A stretch of 60,697 bases of DNA from Alistipes sp. GTDB taxonomy: Bacteria > Bacteroidota > Bacteroidia > Bacteroidales > Rikenellaceae. A program made the position numbers and the translations under genes. The stretch lies in assembly GCA_017517705.1 (NCBI GenBank), contig JAFWYM010000040.1, forward strand, positions 1 through 60,697, given 5' to 3'. How positions within the stretch are numbered: position 1 is the stretch's first letter; every line of letters begins with the position of its first letter. The notes under the pieces were generated by a model that was not told the origin of the DNA, did not search any database, and saw only the letters and a list, made by a program, of their open reading frames with translations. Below are positions 54,385 through 60,697 of this stretch, piece after piece.

Positions 54385-54612
54385 GGCGCAATTATAAGGA
54401 GCCTGGGTAGAGTAGGGAATTTAGGGAATTTAGGGAAATTAGGGAGATTAGTGAATTATCGTTTTCCTTATATTCCCTAAACTCTCTAAACTCCCTAAAC
54501 TCCCTATTCCCCCGAGTAACGCGAGTAACGGCAGTAACGGATACACCACCCCGTTACTGCCGTTACTCCGTTACTATTACCCATACTCCCCATATTCCCC
54601 ACTCTCCCCACA
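54385..54612. repeat. Repeat island 4
   Basis: No gene. In order: partial 78-base unit (54385-54414, GGCGCAATTAT...GCCTGGGTAGAGT); TTTAGGGAA units; core TTAGTGAATTATCGTTTTCC at 54448-54467; CCCTAAACT units; GTAAC-type array 54514-54576 with units AGTAACGGC, core ATACACCACCCC and GTTACTGCC units; then CCCATACTC units. Confidence 0.85.
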
Positions 54613-54617
54613 CCACA

Positions 54618-54659
54618 AAAGCAAAGGGATGACTAACAAATTAGCCATCCCTTTGCTTT
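54618..54659. terminator. Bidirectional terminator between ileS and the DksA-like gene
   Basis: AAAGCAAAGGGATGACTAA pairs with TTAGCCATCCCTTTGCTTT around a CAAA loop with one mismatch. A and T runs on both sides suit both convergent genes. Confidence 0.85.
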
Positions 54660-54678
54660 TATCACACTCCTCACCCAA

Positions 54679-55053
54679 TTACCTGCGGGCGTTCTTTGCC
54701 TCGATGCACTCTGTGGCGTGGGGCACACGCAGGAGACGCTCACGCGGGATTAGCTTTCCTGTGGTCTTACAGATGCCGTAGGTCTTATTCTTGATGCGCA
54801 CAAGTGCCATCTCGAGGTTACGGATAAACTTAGCCTGACGCTGTGCGAGCGAGCCATACTCCTCGCGTGAGAGTGTCGTGGCGCCCTCCTCCATAACCTT
54901 GAATGTGGGCGACGAATCCTCAGTGTCGTTCTCGTTGCTCGTAGCCGTGCGCAACATATCGTAGTCGGCACGCGCCGATGCCAATTTCTGCTCTATCAAC
55001 ACGCGGAACTCTTCGAGCTCAGCATCGTTGTAACGGGTCTTCTCCTCTGCCAT
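54679..55053 (-). CDS. DksA/TraR-family protein with a degenerate zinc finger
   Basis: 124 residues. A coiled-coil N-terminal part (DAELEEFRVLIEQKLASARADYDML, then SLAQRQAKFIRNLEMALVRI) precedes the finger region YGICKTTGKLIPRERLLRVPH. DksA proteins enter the RNA polymerase secondary channel and act with ppGpp. Of the four zinc cysteines only C95 and C116 remain; T98 and A119 stand at the other two positions. Such loss is known in some DksA relatives, but metal binding here is doubtful. It has its own promoter at 55093-55124. Confidence 0.88.
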   Translation of the reverse strand: MAEEKTRYNDAELEEFRVLIEQKLASARADYDMLRTATSNENDTEDSSPTFKVMEEGATTLSREEYGSLAQRQAKFIRNLEMALVRIKNKTYGICKTTGKLIPRERLLRVPHATECIEAKNARR

Positions 55054-55092
55054 AATCGTAGCGTTTTAGTACGGTTATACACTTATATTAAG

Positions 55093-55124
55093 CGAAGATA
55101 CGCAAAAATAATGACACATGCAAA
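55093..55124 (-). promoter_or_regulatory. Promoter of the DksA-like gene
   Basis: Minus strand TTTG (55124-55121), 20 bases, TATCTTCG (55100-55093), one base from consensus. The ATG is at 55053. Confidence 0.6.
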
Positions 55125-55148
55125 TATTCTTATAAAAAAAGCATAAAA

Positions 55149-55270
55149 AGAGAGTGAATAAAAAGTGTATTTTGTCGTTACGCTTGCCCTCAAAATGCTC
55201 ATTTACGCCAAGTAAACTCCGCTTTTTCGGGCTTCGCAAGCCTAAAACTACATCTTTTTATTCACTCTCT
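55149..55270 (-). repeat. 120-base structured element, copy 2
   Basis: Perfect 17-base arms (55149-55165 and 55254-55270; AGAGAGTGAATAAAAAG and its complement). The 88-base interior differs from the copy at 42165 at only two positions, while arm bases differ with matching changes on both sides. It lies between the CoA-transferase terminator and the DksA-like promoter. Confidence 0.8.
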
Positions 55271-55279
55271 TGAGTATCA

Positions 55280-55311
55280 GGGGCTGACCAAGTTACTTTT
55301 TAGTCAGCCCC
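55280..55311 (-). terminator. CoA-transferase terminator with conserved loop
   Basis: GGGGCTGAC (55280-55288) with GTCAGCCCC (55303-55311). The minus-strand loop TAAAAAGTAACTTG matches the loops at 147 and 42296, while the A-T pair of the stem has become C-G. There is no strong T tract. Confidence 0.7.
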
Positions 55312-55345
55312 TTATCCTATCTAGCAACAGTGGCTGTTGACAAGA

Positions 55346-56641
55346 TTACACCCTTGCGCGCAGGAAGCCTATGCCGAAGCGCTCAACGGCAGCACGCTCC
55401 AAATCCTCGCGGACACTCGGGTCGGCGATAGATATGAGCAGCTTGGCACGCTCCGCAAGTGACTTGTTACGCAGGTAGACGATGCCGTGCTCCGTAGCGA
55501 TATACTGCGCCTGGAAGCGTGTAGTAACGACACCCGCGCCCTTTGTCAGCGTGGGCACAATCTTCGATATGCCCTTGTTTGTTATCGAGGGTAGCGCTAT
55601 GAAGCACTTGCCACCCTCGGAGAGAGCACCGCCATACATAAAGTCGTGCTGGCCACCCACGCCCGAGAAGATACGCTCGCCGATACTATCGGCGCATATC
55701 TGGCCCGTGAGGTCTATCTCTATTGCCGAGTTCACGGCCATGACGCGGGGGTTCTGACGTATGTTCTGCGGGTCGTTCGTCCACGCCACATCGCGGATGA
55801 CAACATCGCGGTTGCCGTCGAGGTAGTCGTAGAGGCGCTGGCTACCGAGGCAGAGGCATGCTACCGACTGTCCGGGGTATATCTTCTTCAACGAGTTGTC
55901 GATGATGCCCTTCTGGATGAGGGGCACGACACCATCGGTCATCGCCTCGGTATGTAGGCCGAGGTGCTTGTGGTTGTGCAACGCATCGAGCACAGCATTG
56001 GGTATGCCACCCACGCCTATCTGCAATGTAGCGCCATCGGGAATCTCCGAGGCTATATAGTTACCTATGGCACGCTCCACCTCGTTGGGTATCACCGTGG
56101 GCACCTCGACAAGAGGCTCATCGCCACGTACCATGGCATCAATCTTCGAGACATGGATTACGGGGTCACCGAAGGTGCGAGGCATATACTTGTTCACCTG
56201 CGCGATGATTGTCTTTGAGCACTCCACAGCCGAGAATGCGAGGTCGGCAGATACGCCATACGAGCAGTAGCCCTCCTCGTCGGGCTCCGACACGTTGAGC
56301 AGCGTGACATCGAGGGGCACCTGTCCCGAGCGGAAGAGGAAGGGTATCTCGCCCAGGAAGGCGGGTATTGTCTGCGCCACACCCTCCTTTATGGCGTTAC
56401 GCAGGTTGTTGGCGACGAAGAAGCTCAGGGGCTCAAACGAGTCGCGCAACTCGGCCTTGGCATAGGGGGCATCGAAGCGACCGATGGCAAATGCCGTGTA
56501 TACCTTCACGTCGCGAAGCTCCGCAGCGCGGTCGGTCATCGCCTGCACCAGCACTTCGGGTATAGATGTCGAGCCTTGGATATATACCGCATCGCCCGAT
56601 TTGATAAGTTTCACGGCCTCAGCCGCACTTACTAACTTCAT
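55346..56641 (-). CDS. Acetyl-CoA hydrolase/transferase-family CoA-transferase
   Basis: 431 residues from the ATG at 56641; the frame is open to 56695 but that part overlaps a hairpin and lacks family character. Motifs: DAVYIQGSTSIPEVLV, GIPNAVLDALHNH, NSAIEIDLTGQ (the glutamate is the likely CoA-ester nucleophile), IFSGVGGQHDFMYGGALSEGG and ATEHGIVYLRNKSLAERA. Relatives include 4-hydroxybutyrate and butyryl-CoA:acetate CoA-transferases. It ends the iorA-iorB-aminotransferase unit, so its natural substrate may be an arylacetyl-CoA, giving the free acid and a new CoA thioester; that is inferred from context. Confidence 0.88.
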   Translation of the reverse strand: MKLVSAAEAVKLIKSGDAVYIQGSTSIPEVLVQAMTDRAAELRDVKVYTAFAIGRFDAPYAKAELRDSFEPLSFFVANNLRNAIKEGVAQTIPAFLGEIPFLFRSGQVPLDVTLLNVSEPDEEGYCSYGVSADLAFSAVECSKTIIAQVNKYMPRTFGDPVIHVSKIDAMVRGDEPLVEVPTVIPNEVERAIGNYIASEIPDGATLQIGVGGIPNAVLDALHNHKHLGLHTEAMTDGVVPLIQKGIIDNSLKKIYPGQSVACLCLGSQRLYDYLDGNRDVVIRDVAWTNDPQNIRQNPRVMAVNSAIEIDLTGQICADSIGERIFSGVGGQHDFMYGGALSEGGKCFIALPSITNKGISKIVPTLTKGAGVVTTRFQAQYIATEHGIVYLRNKSLAERAKLLISIADPSVREDLERAAVERFGIGFLRARV

Positions 56642-56667
56642 AAGCAGTTGTATTGTTTTAAATAGGG

Positions 56668-56695
56668 CTGTCCAAGTTATTGTCGGGCAGCCCAA
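56668..56695 (-). terminator. Hairpin between the aminotransferase and CoA-transferase genes
   Basis: GGGCTG and CAGCCC pair around a loop of about 16 bases. It might reduce expression of the last gene rather than end the transcript; no T tract is obvious. Confidence 0.4.
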
Positions 56696-56706
56696 TATTT
56701 ACTCTA

Positions 56707-58023
56707 TTAATAGTCTTGACTAAACAGACGCAATCGCTTGTCGAGCTCGTCGTACTGATAGTCCGATATCATCGACACGCAGCCACGCAGACCCTCGCGC
56801 GTACTTCCCGTGGGTGCCAGCGTGATGGCCGAGATGCCGTAGTATATGAGCTTGTTGATAAGCTGCTCGCCCGTCATATCCTTATATCCGAAGGTGAAGA
56901 AGAAGCCATCCGACACATCCTTGTCGCAATCCTTGTCGTAGACGATATGGAAGCCGTTCTTTACCATTATCTCCTTCACGCGCTCGGCACGACGTGCATA
57001 TTCGCGTGTGTGCTCCACGTAGTTGAGCTTGCCGTCGCTTGCTGCGCGGAACATCGCCGCAAGAGCATACTGTGCCGAGTGTGGCACGCCCGACGAGAGG
57101 ACGTAGAGGATGTTGAAGATGAAGTTACGACGGAACTGTCCATCGTTGCCATACTTCTTCGCGAAGCCCTCGTAGCAACGCTCCGCAAGTGCGGGGTTGA
57201 ATGCCACCACGGCGATACGCTGACCGGCATACGAGAACATCTTTGAGCCCGACAAGAGGTGCAGGCAGTTGTTCGTATAGCGGGCAACAGAGGGCTGATA
57301 GGGAGGCTCGAAGGGCACAGACCTATCCTCGCGGAAGTCCATGTTGAGGTAGGCGAGGTCCTCGACGACGATGACGTCGTACTTCGTAGCAAGGCGGCCG
57401 ATGATCTCGAGCTCCTCCTCCGTGAGACACATCCACGTGGGGTTGTTGGGATTCGAGTATATCATACCGCTTATGCGACCCTCGGATAGTATCTCCTCGA
57501 GCTTAGCCTCGAGCGCCTTGCCGCGGTAGTCGATGACGTCGAACGACTCGTAGCGCACGCCCTGCACCTTGCACTGCGACTTCTGCACGGGGAAGCCGGG
57601 GTCGATGAAGAGTATGGTGTCGCGATCCTCACGCATCTGCGTGAGTGCCATAAATGTGGCAAACGCACCCTGCATGGAGCCCACCGTGGGCACGAAGCAC
57701 ATGGGCGGGATGTCGAGGTTGATGAAGGCCTTTACGAAGCGCGATGCCTCCTTCGTCAGCGGCTCGATACCCGTAATCAGGGGGTACTTCGAGCCTACGC
57801 CCGCAAGCAACGCCTCATGCTCCGCCTCGATGCCTATCTGCTCTGCGGGGAGGCCGGGCTCGCCAATCTCCATGCGTATATACTCCACGCCGGTCTTGGC
57901 CTCGATGTCCTTCACCACGCTCACAAACTGGCGTATAGATGCTGCACCGAGCTCCTTGGCATTGCGTAGGCCGTTGGCGATGCAGATGTTATCTACGGTC
58001 TGCTTATCTAATGGACGCTCCAT
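56707..58023 (-). CDS. Class I/II pyridoxal-phosphate aminotransferase
   Basis: 438 residues. Fold type I signs: YIRMEIGEPGLPAEQIG, SNPNNPTWMCLTEEELEIIGRLA, VVEDLAYLNMDFRED and SGSKMFSYAGQRIAVVAF, in which the lysine of SGSK binds PLP. Ends GSTREGLRGCVSMI with the carboxylate-binding arginine. It starts 3 bases after iorB, so its likely job is to convert aromatic (or other) amino acids to the 2-oxo acids used by IorAB. The amino-donor specificity cannot be read from sequence. Confidence 0.9.
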   Translation of the reverse strand: MERPLDKQTVDNICIANGLRNAKELGAASIRQFVSVVKDIEAKTGVEYIRMEIGEPGLPAEQIGIEAEHEALLAGVGSKYPLITGIEPLTKEASRFVKAFINLDIPPMCFVPTVGSMQGAFATFMALTQMREDRDTILFIDPGFPVQKSQCKVQGVRYESFDVIDYRGKALEAKLEEILSEGRISGMIYSNPNNPTWMCLTEEELEIIGRLATKYDVIVVEDLAYLNMDFREDRSVPFEPPYQPSVARYTNNCLHLLSGSKMFSYAGQRIAVVAFNPALAERCYEGFAKKYGNDGQFRRNFIFNILYVLSSGVPHSAQYALAAMFRAASDGKLNYVEHTREYARRAERVKEIMVKNGFHIVYDKDCDKDVSDGFFFTFGYKDMTGEQLINKLIYYGISAITLAPTGSTREGLRGCVSMISDYQYDELDKRLRLFSQDY

Positions 58024-58026
58024 AGC

Positions 58027-58608
58027 TTACTTCTTTATAGAGTTATCGTAACCGGCACGTACGGCTGCGAGGTTCTTCTCGATGACCTCCTCGCCCTTGC
58101 GTGCAAAGATGCGGCGTATGCCTGCCTCGATCTTCTCGAACTCGATGTCGAGCATAGGTATGGCGGCACCCAGGAGCACCATGTTTGCTGCCTGCAGCGG
58201 AGCACCGGCATCCTTGGCTAACTGCTCAACGTTGAGCGACACGCAGTTGGGCAATGCCGCGAGGTGCTTGTTGAGCTCCTCCATGTCGGGGTAGTTGGGG
58301 ATGTTCACAAAGGGGACGTTCGACGTCACCACCCAGCCATCCTTCTTCAGGTACTCTAAGTAGCGCAATGCCTCCATGGGCTCCAACGAGATGATGATGT
58401 CGGCACCACCCTTGGCGATGAGATCCGAGGCGATAGGCTCGGTAGAGAGACGGAGGTTACTCTGCACGTCGCCACCACGCTGGCTCATGCCGTGAACCTC
58501 GGCCTGCTTGATGTTCCAACCCTCGGCCATGGCAGCCTCGCCGATGACCGTGGCAATCGACAGAATACCCTGTCCGCCGACGCCAGCCAAAATGATATCT
58601 TTCTTCAT
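58027..58608 (-). CDS. iorB: Indolepyruvate ferredoxin oxidoreductase, beta subunit
   Basis: 193 residues. DIILAGVGGQGILSIATVIGEAAM, VHGMSQRGGDVQSNLRLS, and ADIIISLEPMEALRYLEYL are typical of the gamma-type domain of 2-oxoacid oxidoreductases. Works with IorA to turn arylpyruvates into arylacetyl-CoA plus reduced ferredoxin. ATG at 58608 is preferred over an earlier codon at 58635. It is 36 bases after iorA and 3 before the aminotransferase. Confidence 0.94.
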   Translation of the reverse strand: MKKDIILAGVGGQGILSIATVIGEAAMAEGWNIKQAEVHGMSQRGGDVQSNLRLSTEPIASDLIAKGGADIIISLEPMEALRYLEYLKKDGWVVTSNVPFVNIPNYPDMEELNKHLAALPNCVSLNVEQLAKDAGAPLQAANMVLLGAAIPMLDIEFEKIEAGIRRIFARKGEEVIEKNLAAVRAGYDNSIKK

Positions 58609-58644
58609 AGCTTTTTCCTGTTTATTTGTTAGCATTTGCGGACA

Positions 58645-60267
58645 TTACTCCTTCTTAGCGGCTGCTGCGCGTGCCTTGGCGTGGCGCTTAGCCGTCTGTA
58701 TACACTCGCGACGAGGTATTACCACCGATACACCCTTGTACTCGATCTCCTCGCGCAGGATGTTCTTTATCTCCTCCATATTCTTCGGCAGGGGCACAAC
58801 GACACGTACATGGTCGGGGTGAACACCCACGCCACGGCATATATCCTCTATCTTACCCGTACCTGCCGAGTTCTGACCTCCGGTCATACCCGTTGTGAGG
58901 TTGTCCGAGATGACAACTACGACGTTGGCGTTAGAGTTCACGCAGTCCAACAGACCGGTGATGCCCGAGTGCGTGAATGTAGAGTCGCCAATGACGGCAA
59001 ATGAGGGGAACTGACCGGCATCCGAGGCACCCTTGGCCATCGTTATCGAGGCACCCATCTCCACACATGCGTGTAGTGCCTGGAAGGGAGGCAACGCACC
59101 GAGCGTGTAGCAGCCGATGTCGCCAAAGATGCGGGGATTCTCATACTCGGCAGCCACCTCGTTCAGCGCCTTGTACATATCTCTGTGGCCGCAACCCTGA
59201 CACAAGGCGGGTGGACGTGCCACGACGATGTCGTCCGCAGCGAGGTTCTCGAGAGCCTCCATGCCGAGGGCCTTACGTACCGTGTCGGGCGTGAGCTCGC
59301 CTACGCGGTTGAGATCGCCCGTGAGACGACCCTTGACCTCCACGGTTGAGGGCACGATGGCACGCACCATCTCCTCCACTACGGGCTGACCCTCCTCCAT
59401 CACGAGAATCTCCTTAGCGCCATCCTCGACCATCTTCTCGATGAGCGCCACGGGCAGAGGATACTGCGACACCTTGAGCACGCTGCGCTCCTCGTGGTTA
59501 GCTACATTCTCCATATAGTAGTTGTACGCGATACCCGTGCAGATGACACCGCGCTCGGGCGTGGTACCCTTGCGGTAGAAGTTGAACTTAGACTCTACGG
59601 CAGCCTTCTGGAGGTCGTCCTGCTGAGCGAGGAGCTCGACATAACGCTTCTTGGCGAAGGCGGGCAACAGAATCCAGCGACGCACATCCTCCGGACGCTT
59701 GATGTCGTTCTGCTTGCGTGGCTCGTCGGTGAGTGTCACCACGGCACGCGAGTGCGCCATACGTGTTGTCACACGCATAAGTACGGGGAGCTTCACACTC
59801 TCCGAGAGCTCGAAGGCTGCACGTGTCATGTCGTAAGCCTCCTGCTGCGATGAGGGCTCGAAGATGGGCATCATGGCAAACTTACCATAGAAGCGCGAGT
59901 CCTGCTCGTTCTGCGACGAGTGCATCGAGGGGTCGTCGGCAGCAACAACCACAAGACCGCCGTTTACGCCCGTCATTGCCGAGTTAACAAAGGGGTCGGC
60001 AGCAACGTTCATGCCCACATGCTTCATACACACAAGCGCGCGCTTGCCCATGTACGACATACCGAGAGCACCCTCCATTGCGGTCTTCTCGTTTGTAGCC
60101 CAGCGGCAGAAGATCTTGTCAGCAGCCTCGCCGCGCTTCTCCTCGCGCAGCTGAATGAACTCCGTAATTTCGGTTGACGGCGTACCGGGATAAGCGTAAA
60201 CACCCGACAGACCAGCGTCGATGGCGGCCTGAGCAATAGCCTCGTCACCGAGAAGTAATCTTTTCAT
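58645..60267 (-). CDS. iorA: Indolepyruvate ferredoxin oxidoreductase, alpha subunit
   Basis: 540 residues. N-terminal pyrimidine domain: GDEAIAQAAIDAGLSGVYAYPGTPSTEI. C-terminal thiamine diphosphate domain: ALCQGCGHRDMY, GDIGCYTLGALPPFQALHACVEMGAS, and GDSTFTHSGITGLLDCVNSN with SDNLTTGMTGG. The archaeal enzyme carries a two-cluster ferredoxin domain after this; here the protein stops at IQTAKRHAKARAAAAKKE with no CxxCxxC motif, so an external electron carrier must be used. It is first in the unit and is served by the promoter at 60362-60393. Confidence 0.94.
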   Translation of the reverse strand: MKRLLLGDEAIAQAAIDAGLSGVYAYPGTPSTEITEFIQLREEKRGEAADKIFCRWATNEKTAMEGALGMSYMGKRALVCMKHVGMNVAADPFVNSAMTGVNGGLVVVAADDPSMHSSQNEQDSRFYGKFAMMPIFEPSSQQEAYDMTRAAFELSESVKLPVLMRVTTRMAHSRAVVTLTDEPRKQNDIKRPEDVRRWILLPAFAKKRYVELLAQQDDLQKAAVESKFNFYRKGTTPERGVICTGIAYNYYMENVANHEERSVLKVSQYPLPVALIEKMVEDGAKEILVMEEGQPVVEEMVRAIVPSTVEVKGRLTGDLNRVGELTPDTVRKALGMEALENLAADDIVVARPPALCQGCGHRDMYKALNEVAAEYENPRIFGDIGCYTLGALPPFQALHACVEMGASITMAKGASDAGQFPSFAVIGDSTFTHSGITGLLDCVNSNANVVVVISDNLTTGMTGGQNSAGTGKIEDICRGVGVHPDHVRVVVPLPKNMEEIKNILREEIEYKGVSVVIPRRECIQTAKRHAKARAAAAKKE

Positions 60268-60361
60268 ATCGTTTATTGTTTTAGGTTTGTATTGTTACTT
60301 TAAGTTTAAAATGTTGCACTTCGTATAACTACCTATATATATTTAGGCAGTTACGCATCTT

Positions 60362-60393
60362 CAAAGTTACGAACAATTTTCCATACCACGAAA
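60362..60393 (-). promoter_or_regulatory. Promoter of the iorA operon
   Basis: Minus strand TTTCG (60393-60389), 19 bases, TAACTTTG (60369-60362). About 88 bases of AT-rich leader precede the ATG at 60267. Confidence 0.6.
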
Positions 60394-60524
60394 TTTTTAG
60401 CCCGAAATTTTACGCTTTGCACCTCTTGATGTGTTGTTTCTTGCTCATTAGCATTTTGTTTTGCATCTTCCTTAGACAAAGAAATGTTGTTTAAGACGAA
60501 GAGACGAGGGGGCGAAGGGACAAA

Positions 60525-60697
60525 GGGGACTTAGGGGAGTATAGGTAGTATAGGTAGTATAGGTAGCGTGGGTAGCGTGGGTAGCGTGGGTAGTTATGGG
60601 TAGTTATGGGTAGTTATGGGTAGTGTGGGTAGGGTGGGAAGTGTGGGTAGTGTGGGGAGTGTGGTGAGCGTGGGTAGTATGGGTAGCGAGGGTAGAG
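60525..60697. repeat. Repeat island 5 (reaches window edge)
   Basis: No gene. About 18 imperfect 9- and 10-base units: GGTAGTATA, GGTAGCGTG, then three GGGTAGTTAT 10-mers and GGGTAGTGT variants. No core or inverted half is seen before the window ends. Positions 60394-60524 hold no recognised feature. Confidence 0.85.

Noticed and set aside
56642-56695. Longer CoA-transferase start
   Set aside because: The extra codons run through a hairpin and encode residues unlike the family; MKLVSAAEAVKLI is the normal start.

Overview
The window looks like a chromosomal segment from a Bacteroidales bacterium, probably Rikenellaceae/Alistipes-like. The reasons are promoters of the Bacteroidetes type (TTTG, 19-21 bases, TANNTTTG), BACON-type surface lipoproteins, GH92/GH97 glycosidases, a BatD-BatE pair, and the arrangement thrS-infC. 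The genus is inference; no rRNA is present to confirm it. No tRNA or CRISPR array was seen.

Layout. 1-136: edge of an IS3-like insertion sequence. 234-4047 (minus): infC, thrS, pdxA. 4277-8600 (minus): surface-polysaccharide-type cluster (LuxE-like acyl-activating protein, LicD-glycosyltransferase fusion, two unknown membrane proteins). 8735-11792 (plus): two paralogous BACON-like lipoproteins. 11864-14574 (minus): upp, hflX, tonB. 14750-22176 (plus): rlmN followed without gaps by a GH97 and two GH92 enzymes. 22342-26300 (plus): yitT-type membrane protein, priA, comF. 26297-27463 (minus): secreted phosphoesterase. 27646-34312 (plus): dnaX, tyrS, folB, sodium symporter, class I fumarase. 34591-37838: batD, batE, recR. 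38038-40960: low-complexity lipoprotein and an outer-membrane beta-barrel. 41585-45982 (minus): rplS, then acyl-CoA dehydrogenase with etfA and etfB. 46151-49283 (minus): glycosyltransferase, a structured ncRNA candidate, an AAA-type ATPase. 50132-54384 (plus): yebC, ileS. 54679-60267 (minus): a DksA-like protein and a four-gene unit (iorA, iorB, aminotransferase, CoA-transferase) that reads as a complete aromatic amino acid fermentation route.

The most unusual content is between the genes. Several islands (41.1-41.5, 47.7-48.0, 49.4-50.0, 54.4-54.6 and 60.5 kb to the end) are built from 9-base G-rich or GTAAC units. At least three unrelated-sequence families share one design: a 9-mer array, a short fixed core, then the inverted 9-mer array. 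One of these arrays forms part of the C-terminal coding sequence of the ATPase. Two further palindromic families occur at gene ends: a 120-base element with compensated arm changes next to a terminator with a conserved loop, and a 125-base nested palindrome. The dnaX gene carries an A10 run after which both other frames stop within a few codons, which suggests slippage-made gamma subunit.

All product names are from reading the protein sequences; no database search was possible.
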